Source: Atrichornis clamosus (taxonomy: Eukaryota > Chordata > Aves > Passeriformes > Menuridae). Taken from it: a stretch of 64,000 bases of DNA. Made by a program: the position numbers and the translations under genes. How positions within the stretch are numbered: position 1 is the stretch's first letter; the number at the start of each line of letters is the position of its first letter. The stretch covers positions 62,001-126,000 of the forward strand of contig WBMZ01003456.1 of NCBI GenBank assembly GCA_013400975.1, read 5' to 3'. This document shows positions 23,161 through 34,770 of this stretch, piece by piece. Below the pieces are notes generated by a model. That model worked only from the letters and a program-made list of their open reading frames with translations, was not told the origin of the DNA and made no database searches.

Positions 23161-25789
23161 AATGGCCACTAAAAGGTTGTTTATATCAAGACATTACCTT
23201 CTTGAATTAATTCAGTTAACATTTTATGAAATCAATTCTGTTCAGAGCAAAGAAATATATTTTTGTCTCTAAAATATTTTTAGTAAAAACATACTTTAAT
23301 AGACTGCAGGAATCTACTTAGTATTAATTGTCCTATGCATATTCATTTTGAATAAACGTCAGATGTAGAGATGAAAAAAACCAAATTAAGATCCCCAAAT
23401 ATGTCTTGAGATGTAATACACCAGATCATATGAACCACTTTGAAGAACATATTGTGGCATATGACAATGAGGTGTTTATTTGAGAGATATACACTTGAAA
23501 GAAAAACACTTGCTACTCTAAGAGGAATAATTTTCCTACCCTCTTCCTTAAAATAAAGCATTCTTCCTTGTTTCTGACTTTGCTGCTTTTTATTCACATT
23601 GAGCCGAGTTGCTTGTCTCTGCCACAGCAATGCAACAGCCTTGCATTGAGCAGGACACCTGAGTCCTGCTTTACACCTGGCTAAGATTGCTGTGCATATC
23701 CTGATAAAATTGGAACACTTATCATGGTTCCTTAGTGGGTTTGTCCCAGGGAAATAGACATATTCCTTTTTCCAGACTGGAAGTATTCCACGGAGGGAAA
23801 GGGAAGGAAACATGTCACTTACCAGTCCTTGTTCCAATAATTGCATCTTGTGCTGGACTCAGCCATTCACCAGGCCCCCAAGTGATGTCATCCAACAGCC
23901 ACCTCCACCACCAGAGAGTGTGCTCACTCTCTCAAATAATCAATCTTCCTCTGGGCTGTTTTAAAGTAAATGACATTTGTTGTGAAAGCAGAAAACCTGT
24001 GAGGAATCCTGAGGTTTTAGGTGAAGTTCTTCTAGGAATGCACAGGATACAGCTTCTTGGACGAGGATAAACTTTGCTGGCTATGACCCAGAGAACTGCC
24101 TTCCTGCAGCTCTTGTGACCAGAGTTGACACACATCTGCCAGCTCTGAGTTCATTCTAACCTTTCAGTGTCCATGAATAAAAGCTTTGGGTACAAAATAA
24201 TAGGAACAAAGAATTTATAAAAGTAGGCCAAGAGACATACAGCAAACATGAGGGTGGTAACTGCACAGAAACACTTAGAATGTTGTTTACACTGCTCTTG
24301 TCACAAGAAGACTGTTCAGAATTACAAGGCTGACCTAGTTTAGGGTTTGACATTCTTTTTAAATGCTCAAGGGCAGGTACCTTTTAAAGCAAGATACTTC
24401 TGTTCTGCCAAGGTACATCTACTACATTCTGGCTTCCAGTACTAATACTTCTTTTTTAAAAGTATTTGAAGGACAGGCTGTATGCACTGTTAGAACAGAA
24501 AATGTGTGTAAGGTCGAGGGACAGGAATTGCATACTCACAGTATAGAATTAGTCCTGCAATATTTGTGAATTTTATTGCTATAACTTTTGTAGTCCATCA
24601 GCTTTCTTCATTTTGAGTAACTGAAATTCGGTAACTGAAAAGGAATTAAAGGTCTTTGTCAGATGTTTGTCTTTGGAAACTGCTGAGTTTTTACTAGTTT
24701 CATTAAAATCCACATCAGTAAAATCAGGGAATTCGTTTCAGCCACATTAATTTTTCTTTCAACTTACAATAATAATTATTTTCAATAAAATTATTTGCAT
24801 ATTAAAACAAAATTTTAAAATACGGATGCAGTTCCCCTTATTTCCACTGTCCCCATTAGCTACTGGCTTATATTTATACTAAGAAATTCTGTGTGCAGTG
24901 AATTGTATGTATGTATGTGTTTCATTTTGAAATAATGTCATTTGGAATGATAGGTTATGCAGAAATAGCTGTGGGAAAACACAGATCAAGCAATACTGAG
25001 CCAAGCTTTGTTCTGCAGCTTCTCATTTGCTCTGTCAGTTTTTTACTTGAGCGGGAGCTGAAATAGCACATAAGACTAACTGGGATAAATTTCAGCTTTA
25101 ACTCAGAATTCTCTGACTTTTGGATCTGATCCAGTTTTCTCTGAAATCAATGTAAAATTTCACATTGATTTCTCTGAGAGCTAGATCAGAGCTTCTTACA
25201 CCCTTCAGTTAAATCCTCTGAGACAAATTCTTTGTTCTGCTGGATCTCTGTAGTCTCATGGAACTAATGAGTTCAACAGCTGTAGCTAAAGAAGGAAGTT
25301 TACTCTGTGCTATTTTCTTGATATAGTTTCTTAGGGTCATAATTCCCATTGTCCTTGTGTGAAGGGAAAGCTGGAAAATCATAAAAGGGAGAGGTTATAG
25401 TTCACTTTTTGTTATGAGATAAACAAGAGAAAGGCACAACATTTCAAATTTAAGGCTCATATTTTGCCCTTGAGAACTCAAACACTGTATCCTACTCTGT
25501 ACTTTTTAAAATTAATTCAGCAGGGGTTCATTTGTTTCACACTTCTGACCTTGATTTAACTGTAAATATTTTGTTCATAATTTTGATGTCTGAATTAGTA
25601 AGTCTGCCTCTGCAGTATGTTCCTGGGGTGCAACTGTTCTGCTTCATACCCAGGCATAGCTGAGATCCACCTTTGTAAGTAAAGCCTGTTCTGACATTTG
25701 AGGAACTGTGTCATGCTGCCCATATGTTCCTTACTACTAAGGAGGTCACCCTGCTTTATGTGAAATTTTAAAAGTCCATTAGAAATTGA

Positions 25790-26130
25790 ATTTGAGTAGT
25801 TTTAATAAACAGATGGCAGGTTACATGAAGAAAAACTCCATTTATAAAATAAAATTATATACTGCACCACTATTTGCATGCTTTGCAATGTTCGGTGTAT
25901 TTTCACCATATTATGCCCCTTTTAACCTTTACCTTTCTCTGCAATAGCATACAAAATCCTTTTATCTCTTTTCAAAGATACCGATTGCTAAATAAGTGCA
26001 AGGCTCCTGTATTAGGCTATTGTTATTAGCTGTCCCTTCCACAATCAATAAAAATGAAACGGTGAACAGTAAATTTCAATAAGCTTTGAATTTTCATATT
26101 CTATTTCTCATTATGATCAGTGCTCTTCCT
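25790..26130. promoter_or_regulatory. Candidate conserved non-coding element (textural)
   Basis: A repeat-free, complex AT-rich segment includes an octamer ATTTGCAT at 25872-25879, CCACAATCAATAAAAATG and GATACCGATTGCTAAATAAG. The text resembles vertebrate conserved non-coding elements. No open frame crosses it. Function and conservation are inferred from appearance only. Confidence 0.2.
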
Positions 26131-26644
26131 AGAGGACAACATGCTAGCTGAAGTCAATATAGAAAGCTGATCCGACTAAGTGGTGTGAGACCTGTTTCTG
26201 TCACAGTAGCCTGTCTCAGACTGGAACACTAAAATCCATTTCAGAACTTTGTAGACCTCCCCATTATCTCTGTAATTCCTGCTGATGTTAATCAAAACTA
26301 TTGTCCCATTTGCAAACTACTTAATACCATTTTGATTACCGTTCATTTTATCTAGCTCTTGACATCTGTTTTATTTTATGGTTCTCTCATGGCCAAAGTC
26401 TCAAATATTATTTGCATAGTGTTCATTTTGAACACAATATAAATACATAATAATATTTTCTGAAATTTATAATATGTGAATGTGCAATTGATTTCTGGGA
26501 AGTTACATTAAAGTTTTTAAGTGCTTTTTGGTGTTGGACAAGAAAAAAAACTGTTTTCCTAAAACAAGAAACTTTTAACCACATGGATGTTCTAGAAAGT
26601 TGAACCTTTTAGTCTCAAAAGCCAGCTCCTGACACTGACTTTGA

Positions 26645-27180
26645 ATGTCAGGGGTATATTATAAGTATATTTATCTCCCTACAGAGAAATTCATAAAGCT
26701 AAGATCAAATCTTAGAAAGAAAAACACAAAGTGATAAATTCTAGTTTCAACAGTGCTGGGGTCAATGCGACCAAGCTACTCCATTGGCTAATGCTAAGAA
26801 GCTATACCCACTTATTTTTTCATTATTATGCTGTTACAATTATGCCTTTGAGTGGAAAACTCTAGGTCAAATTACTGCTACAGGAGTTCACACAAGACTT
26901 CTTTCTCTTCCAGCTTTACAAACAGTTGGTTTAATAGAGAAACGACATAGAATTGAACAGAGCATGCACTGAGGAAATGTAAAAAGTGTGGAGATGCAGA
27001 AAATATGAGCAGTTCTGTCACAAAGAATGTGAGTGTAACATTTAATTCAAGTTTTTTCACAAAGGCCTTAGCCAGAGAAGAAGGAGATAATAAAAAAATG
27101 CTTTGGCAGTAGAAACACTAGAAAATGAATACCTAGAAGACCCTTCAGTAGAAGTAATGATGATAAAAGGCCTTGTTATT
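26645..27180 (+). pseudogene. Possible decayed endogenous retroviral gag fragment
   Basis: Scattered, frame-broken pieces appear in an order that would fit the end of a retroviral gag gene. A Q-G...F-I-S-L string is near 26651, where the capsid major homology region would fall. An A-N-A-K-K-L string sits near 26785, about 45 codons later. A zinc-knuckle-like C-x2-C-G is at 26978-26992, with a C-H-K-E-C string in another frame at 27016-27030. Retroviral nucleocapsid knuckles are C-x2-C-x4-H-x4-C; here the parts are in different frames and the spacing is not exact. There are several stops and at least one frameshift, so it could not encode a protein. I found no LTR, primer site or pol nearby. 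Chance remains a serious alternative. Confidence 0.25.
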
Positions 27181-28165
27181 CAATAATCTGTCTTTAAGTC
27201 AATGCTGATATCGTTAAACAAGGCAAGACAAAATCTCAGTGATGCAGTAGTTAGTTAAATAGACATCTGTAGACAGCTCTGAGACAGTCTTCAAAACTGT
27301 TCTGGCACTGCCTAGTGAGCCTCCTCACTAGTATTTGTAAAATACAAAATTATTCTATTGTTTGGCTGAGCTCAGTAAAGATGTCAACAATTTCAATGCT
27401 GCACAAACAAAGTGTTCAAAGCACAGCTTTGTGAAAATGCCAAGGAAAATGAAAACTAATGAAAAAAAGTGAAAAAAAAAATTACTATTCTGAGAAGCCA
27501 GTTCTATCATAAGAAGCCTTACACTTTGCCTGACACAAAATCACAGGTTTTCCATCAGAGTTAGCTAACTACAAACAACAAAACAGGCAGTCATTCCATG
27601 CCACAGATTTCAATCATGAGGCATAACTGTGTTCTACCTGCTGTTGAAATGTGCTCGGAAAAACAATGGAGTCCGTGTTCCTCTCTATTGTTAGATCTGC
27701 TTTTTTTGGGATTTTGCTTTCTATTTAGGTGCTGTCTCCTCTGACTTGGAGCCAGACAACAACAGGCTCACTCTCCCCTCCCACATACATAAAATTAAAA
27801 ACTGTGTAAATTTGTCCTTTTTCTCTTGAAAATGTAATCATCAGGGCCCAAACTCTTGCCACTATGGGGTAATGCATAGCCAAGTATCTAAGTAGTTCAC
27901 AATAGAGCAACACAATTTTATTATTAAAATTCCCATTGTTGGGTTCCAGTTTCAAAAGCTGCTGTAGTATCTGAAAGCATGGTATTTCCATTGAACTAGG
28001 CATCCTCACCTGAATCCCAGGTGGCAGAGTTTATAAGTCAAGCTTTTGTTCCTGTAAACTGAGTTCTGCCAGCAAGCCTATATAGTCTCTTTCTTGCAGG
28101 TAGTAACCTTTGTCTCAACAAATCTCTGTGCCTCCCACCCATTATACCTCATTCCAAAACAAACA

Positions 28166-28221
28166 CAGTTGGATTTGATGATCTTAAAGATCTCTTCCAA
28201 CCTTGATTATTCTATGATTCT
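28166..28221 (+). mobile_element. CR1 LINE 3'-end fragment (very short)
   Basis: CAGTTGGATTTGATGATCTT, AAAGATCTCTTCCAACCTTG and ATTATTCTATGATTCT match the last 55 bp or so of avian CR1, with one full octamer (ATTCTATG at 28209-28216) and a partial one. It is a severely 5'-truncated insertion with no coding content. Confidence 0.9.
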
Positions 28222-28488
28222 AAATCCCACAGCAGAACTGTCTCCTGCTCCCACCCCAGAAGAAACCGAATGACCTCTCCCTACCAGTTATTCCATGTAG
28301 TAGCTTGTTGAGCTTCCTTCTTTGTATTCTCTGAAGAATGAGGAAAGAGAGAAGGTTGCTTTTGATGACAGCTTATCAGATAAATTAAAAATAAGCAAAG
28401 TTGGGCGGACTTGCTAATTGTTGTGATTTCAAAGATATTTTGTATGCCCTGGGACTCAGCAGAGAGTATCTTTGTTTGTAAAGTGCCA

Positions 28489-28551
28489 TGATGTGCATGA
28501 CCCTCATTCTGGTGTGCATGACCTTCATGCTGACTTGCATGACTCTCACCA
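28489..28551 (+). repeat. Three 21-bp minisatellite units
   Basis: Three adjacent 21-bp units occupy 28489-28509, 28510-28530 and 28531-28551. All share the core TGCATGAC followed by YTCAY. They differ at several positions, so the array is not recent. The unit is a multiple of three and is open on both strands, but no protein is recognisable. Confidence 0.85.
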
Positions 28552-31500
28552 TTTTAAGACCTATGTTGCCTGGACTTGAGAAAAGATTCTGGGGAGTAAT
28601 TTTCCACTGCCACTTAAACATGTCCAGGCTGCTGAAAAGGAAGGAATAAGTTATTTGTATTCTTCCATTTCCCTAATAGAGAAAAATTAAAGGTATCAGA
28701 GCTAGTCAGCAAAAGTAGATTTTGAGACTATAATTGGGAGGAGGATGTGCTGCCATCAGAATATAAGAGAATACACTCCTGTTGAGTGCTGAACCTTGGA
28801 AAATGAACTGCAGCAAAGAGTTTGCAAATGTGCTGGGTTCTGAATGATGCAAGGTTAGTGTTAGTGTCAGCGTTAGTGCCCTGGCCACCTTCCAGTCTGA
28901 ATAATGAAATGCGGCTTATTCAAACAAGCCTACAGTTTCACTTGCACATGGCATTCCTCTCTTCCTATCCTGAAATGCAGTACAGAGTTGGTGTGAGTTC
29001 ATTTATAATAGAACACTTCTAGAGTAGGCAATCCTCCATTCTGTCATACTGTTTGCAAATTTTGTTAGAGCAAGGTGGGTGTTTATAAAAAGAGCAGCCA
29101 GGCACAGTTAGACCCTGGCATTAGTGAACTATTTCAGTGCCAGAGACTTTAAGCAAGATTACTTTCATTCTTTACACTTTTTAGAATGTCACTAATTTTT
29201 CTTGATTTGTTCTGAATTCTCTTTTTAATCCTGTTTAGGGGTAAACCAACAATAATCTTGTTCACACGTCTGTGGGATTTTGTGCTGTAACTTTAGGAGT
29301 TTTGAATTTCCTTTGTCATGTATTCAGAGAACTAGAGAACAAAGTGTGCAGTGGGACACTAAAGTAGCTACATGTCCCTGTTCACACAACCAGAAGGAAG
29401 TTAACTCTCATTATAGTTAACACAATGCTTCAGGCTAAAGATTAATTTATTTTTTAGGTGGAAAGGCAGCTACAATTTGCACCTAGGGCAGGGCAGTTAT
29501 GTTTACAGACCCTCGCAGTGGGGTCTGAAAAACTGTCTGAAAGCTCTGTCTGAAAAAAAGTCCAGGTTATTTATTGCTCCTTATTGTCCTCCACATTCTT
29601 CACTGCTGAGCCTGATCTCAGACCTCCTGTGCACATACAGAGATACTCTTGCACTTGTGGATATTGTATTAGAACAACCCTGTAATCTCCTCTGATTCCA
29701 TTAGAGTAGGTCACCTACACGCCTATAAAGCAGATGATGTGTACAGGAAGGCAGGTTAAAGTGGCCACTTACAAGACTCAGTGTTCCCCCTTTGCCCATA
29801 AAGTTTTCAGTAAAGTTCTGCCACCTCTGTGAGCACCTGTGCACTGCTTTGGTTTGACATGCATGAGGAAGAACCAAAAAATAAGTAGAAAGTAGACAGC
29901 AAATAGAAGAATAGCAGAAATTAGAAAGCAAATTAAAAAATAGTGGTAATTATAATCATTACTCTTGATACTACAAATAGAAACAGGGACAGCATGGGCA
30001 GAGTGTGGCAGGAAGAAGACTGCTAAGCAAAAAGCAAGCCATGCCGTTCTAGCTTGTGACGCAAGGAGACCACCTGTCTACTAAGGTCTCCCTTGCTGGC
30101 TGTGCTGATTTTGCCAGGGACTCTGTCAGGGACTTTTTCATGCCGGAAGGCAGCAAGGAGGTGCCCTGTGTTGATACACATAGCAATTCCTATAATCCCT
30201 CCCTACAATATAGTGGTAATCATGGCACTGTCCTCCACATTGGCTTGTGTTTTTGATGGTGACAAAACCCACATTTTTCTGTAGGTCATGGTAGACACTT
30301 CATTTTTCCATTTCACTGGTGATATCTACCAACAAGGATAACTCTCTTCTTATTGACTGAAAGTTTATCATGAAAACCATCACATTTCTTATAGTGCAGA
30401 AGTGCTGTGCCTCTGTAATCAGGACCTTTCTGGCTGCAGTTCTGGTCTCTCTGGAGCCTAAGAGAGAAGGGCAATGAAGAAAAATATGCACAAAAATCAC
30501 AGCTACTGGAAAACTAATACTAACACCCTGGCCAATGCTTTGAATGGATAGGGCAGTGGTAACAGAAGGCAGCTTCTGCAATGTATTTCCATCTTAAATT
30601 TCTGTGACACTCTGGATACTTTTGGATGCACATATTGTTCTCCATTCTCATTTCCTCTTTTCCAGAATGCAAAGACTACAATCTCTTTGGATCTGTTGGA
30701 ATAATTTAATCTCTAGGTGATAAAATGTAGTTTTCTTCCTATATTTCATAAGGTATTTAACTTATTAATGAGGCTGAGGGTAAATAACCCAACTGTAACA
30801 ATATGGATACATTGCACCATTTCTATTAAAATTCAATTATGCTAGAGTTTACTTTTCTGTTTATCCAAGTACAAACAAAGTAGTTCCTCTTGAGAAAAAC
30901 TCTGGGTTATAGAAACAATTTGTTGCACTGTTTACTTTCTGCCAGTATAGCGGAGGGAAGCTATGGTGTGTTGGTTTGTGTTCATCAAGATCTGGGCATA
31001 AACAAAAGATAGTATTACTGAAAGGCAATTAAGAAGACGACATAGTTTGCCTGAGTCTGAGATAAACTCGGAGTTTTGTTTGACTTCTTCCTAACAGTCT
31101 AGTCCTACATGCTCCCAAATGGAACAAGTGAAAATCGCATCTGAAAATTCAGTATCTGGCTTCCAAAGAGAAGGTATGCATGTCTCTGGAGAATGATCAG
31201 CATTTGATATGGCTGGAGCTTTGGTTGTTCTCTTTTATCCTGGAAATTGTTAGCAAAGCAGAGATACATGAGTTCAAGTTCTAGACGTTGGTCAGTAAAA
31301 TGACATTCTTTCAAAGCACTTGCCTATTTTTGCATGTCAGTCTGGACTTAGATCTAGTTTGAATGGGCCAGCATAAAAGGCCTGCACTTCAGGTCAATTT
31401 TCATTATAATGAAGAGGATTCTTTAGCAGAGATTCACAGATACTGCCTCTGGTTTGCAGAGAACTGTGGTAATCAAGATTTAAAGATCCACCTTTTGCAA

Positions 31501-32434
31501 CTGAAAACAGACACTTCTGAATCCAGAGCATTGCCAGTTACCTGGCTTATTGTACATCTTCCTGTGAACCGTGGCAGAAAATGGGCTGTTTGAAACTAGA
31601 GTATTCCCCCAAGTCTTTCCATGAAATAGCTCTTTGCTCCTTTCTTGATGACACAACTACAAGTTCACTGTAAATTGCTTTTGAACTACTTTATCAATGG
31701 GTGTTGTGAATGGAAGTTGAAAGGGTATGAAGCTATCACGTGGCTTTGTACCACTATGTTAGATTACTGCTTTTAAAAAATTTGTGTAGCTCTCAGTAAG
31801 AAGCAGGATCTCTGTACCATTAAAAATAACCAAGGAAAACATGAAGAAGACCTTTTCCAGAAGATACTGGGAGAAATAACTCAGTTGTTTGCCTTTTCCC
31901 TCATCAGTGTGGTAATAAAAGGTATTTAAAGACCAGGATTAAGTGCTGTCCTCTTCCCGGGACCTGTTTAACTTTGATGACAAATGCCTCATGAAGTTAT
32001 ATAACACAGAGAAAGATATATTTATTCTAATATTTCTATATATATTCTTTCATTCCTATTAATCTCCTGCAGCTAATCCTCCTGGCTTCATTTGATCAAA
32101 GTCCTTAAAAAGGAGACTAATTATTTAAAGTTAACTTGTACCCTGAGAAACTTTTTGCCTGTGATTCATGGGTCTTATGGCTGAGCACTGAAGCCAGAGC
32201 ATGTCAAGCAACACGTGCTCTGGGTATACACATCATCTTCCCACTCAAATTAAACTTCAGCAAAGTAGGAATTGTTTACTTCATTGCTTTAGATTGAGTA
32301 ATAACTTAGCCCTCCTGATCTGAAAGAGTATGAAATCACTGTGCTGGCCACATCTCTATCACAGCCCTCAGAGGGACAGAAGGGGACAAATGTCAGACAA
32401 GCTGGTGTTTTCCCTTGGTCAGGCTGCCCTGTGA

Positions 32435-32447
32435 TGGTGCCGTGACT
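32435..32447 (+). other. 13-nt match to a tRNA-His primer-binding site (weak)
   Basis: The string TGGTGCCGTGACT equals the first 13 bases of the complement of the histidine tRNA 3' end, which some endogenous retroviruses use to prime reverse transcription. The match breaks at the next base, and the sequence before it (CTGCCCTGTGA) is not a clear LTR end in CA. I see no LTR pair or gag/pol downstream, so it is probably coincidence or a very old remnant. Confidence 0.12.
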
Positions 32448-32609
32448 GACCTCTCGTATATCTCAAAACAAAGCATGTTTCTGTTGAAAATATGCCCTGA
32501 AACCTGTAAAGGAGGATGACTGTAGTTTCTTCAATCAAAAAAAGGGTGAAATCATGGCCTGAGGAAAAAACTACAAGCACGGGCCTCTACAGAGTGCAAT
32601 TTTAAGGTT

Positions 32610-32624
32610 AAAAAAAAAAAAAAA
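32610..32624 (+). repeat. A15 homopolymer
   Basis: A run of 15 A follows TTTAAGGTT. It could be the tail of an old retroposed sequence, but I see no recognisable body upstream and no target-site duplication. Confidence 0.9.
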
Positions 32625-34668
32625 GGCAAAACAAAGCTTTACTGTTGGAAGACACAGGATAAAAATATTTTACAAAATTTTGTGAAAATTTTTAGCTGGC
32701 AATGGTGCCATGTTCCAGCAGCCAGGGCAATGCATGCATGTGAGATATTTTCTGTTTATCTGAGGCACACATTTACCAGGGAAGGCTGCCTCTTCGCTTA
32801 GTCATTAGGATGATGAGGTTTACATTTCTCCGGCTCAAATTTACACACATCCAGAAGCTGTGAAATGACAGGTGATTGCAGTAACCTCTTGGCACCATGC
32901 CATGGTGGGGCTGTGTGCACTGGATAGACCTGGGCCTGGGGACTGTCCCTGGCCCCTTTCATCCATCCCACCCAGGCTTATCATCCCTTTCAGTGTCCTA
33001 CCTGGGACACTGCTGAATTGCACGGTATTGATTTTGAACTGCTTCTACATGTACAGGCCTGAACTTAATTATTATAGCCTTTGATGCCACAGACCCACAG
33101 AATGAATACCCATTGCAATTTCTTAAGGAAGAAGTCGAAACACTGTGGCTAGGCAGACGCCAGCTTTCTCCCTGCAGTGGAAATCTCTGGAAATTTTCTG
33201 AAAGTCCAGATGCTAGGGCCTAAATTCAAATCCCACTGGAACCAGCAAGTACTTTCAGATCCTCTTCAGTACACTTCAGTTTTCACCCATATCTGCAATG
33301 TCTTCAGCCCTTGAAAAGAGATAAGAGTGAACTCAAACACTGTTACCCTGCCCCTGTGTGTAGGAGAAACACTGCTGCACTGGGAAAATCCATACTTTGT
33401 AATGTTTAAAATCATATTCATTGTATGCTTTTGGAATGGGCTATATGTTTTCATTATTTTTAACCTCTGTTAACATCTAGGTGAACTTTCCAAGGGCAGC
33501 AAAATAAATGCAAATGTATTCCCCTCTTTTTGCCTTGTTCATGGGAGTGCCCCGTGGATAAAAGTGAAAGCAGTTCTGAGCCAACAACGCAGCCAAAGAG
33601 GCAAGCCAAACCCTCACCACTTGATAGCTGTTTAGCCAGACGTATCTTTTCTAAGCAGGACTTGGTCTTTATTCATGAGGAAATTTAAGCATGCCAGTCC
33701 TGTAATTTTGCTCAAAAATCTGTTGGCAGAACAAAAGACAAGAAAGAACTGTAAACAGGGGTGTGGGACTAAAGATCCAGTTATAGCAATATAGAGACCA
33801 GAAAGTAAAATTGGCTTTAATTATGGAGATGTCTTGAGAAGTAGATGTGTTTGCTTGGATTTCTATGTCATTTTTTGTTGGGGGTTTTTTTAACTATAAT
33901 GTGGGGTGTGCTGAGTGCATGTTTATCACTTCCTTTTAGGGAAATCCCTGAATGAGGCTTAACCTCCTTAAAAGACAGTTTTGACACTGAAACCTCTCAT
34001 TACATCTGAAGTTAAATAAAGCTTTGTGCCTAAGGTGGTACAGAAGAGAGATCCTCTTGAAGTTCCAGAATAAAGTAAAAGTTCCAGAGTAAAGTAATTT
34101 TTACACTGCATTATGACAAAAACAAGGTTTTCTCAGCTATGTACCCCCTAGGATTTCTATAGCCCTCATCAGGCCATAGATTTTTGCCTAATCAATGAAA
34201 AATTTGTTGGAGCTCTTTGCATAAAGTGGTTCATAACACAATACTATGAATGTAATAGATGTTTCATCACTGCAACAGATTTTAATTAAAGGTTAAATTT
34301 GTATGTCAGTCATTCTGGTGCGACAACATTTAAATCAAATAATGTAACTGAAAACAGGGTAGCAAAATACACACATCTCTAATTGGACTAAGGAAACTGA
34401 TCCAGCTGAGGGTGAAAAATTCAAGAAGCTCTTACGCAGAGCAATCCCCCAAAGGTCAAAATGCTAATACACAGATTTGCCATTCTCAACATGTTTGCAG
34501 TAATTTACCTTGTATTTCATTGATCTAGTGCCTTTGCCTTTTGATTAGCCTTCCCAAAGGCTGGGCACAGAAGTGTAGGAGGTGCCTGAGCCTGGCATAT
34601 ATCAGCACAGGTCAGGGAATCAGCTGGATGACAAGCATAGAAGTTTTTCATGTAGAGATTTAAAGTAG

Positions 34669-34770
34669 TAGTTTAATAAATTAATTATAGTACTATTATA
34701 GTACTATATAGTACTATTATATACTATAAGTAATTAATTTTTAATTAATTATAGTAATAGTTTAATTATT
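34669..34770. repeat. AT-only tract with three copies of a palindromic 10-mer
   Basis: The palindrome ATAGTACTAT occurs three times in 31 bp (34687-34696, 34698-34707, 34708-34717). It sits within TAATTAATTATAG-type flanks that recur on both sides (34681-34690 and 34741-34752). The whole tract is almost pure A+T and could extrude hairpins or act as a fragile, easily unwound site. It is most simply a complex microsatellite. Confidence 0.85.

Larger units (their letters stand above)
16069..28165. other. Gene-free block with enhancer-like segments
   Basis: No gene was recognised in 12 kb. Several segments have the texture of conserved non-coding elements: AT-rich, TAAT/ATTA-rich, CpG-poor, with no repeats or homopolymers. 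These are about 16370-16700, 17490-17640, 18240-18500, 22700-23160, 25790-26130 and 26220-26520. A TG-rich microsatellite lies at 18885-18938 and a possible gag relic at 26645-27180. The longest open frame outside CR1 in this block (about 167 codons, minus, 23343-23846) has no recognisable motif and is within chance length. Confidence 0.5.
28552..34668. other. Unique DNA, no recognisable gene
   Basis: Nothing was identified except an A15 run (32610-32624) and a 13-nt string resembling a retroviral primer-binding site (32435-32447), both listed separately. Short open frames around 30.06-30.28 kb and 32.84-33.08 kb lie on both strands and resemble nothing I know. Confidence 0.6.

Noticed and set aside
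23343..23846. 167-codon minus-strand open frame
   Set aside because: No motif, no family resemblance, no splice context, and a length that can arise by chance in 64 kb on six frames.
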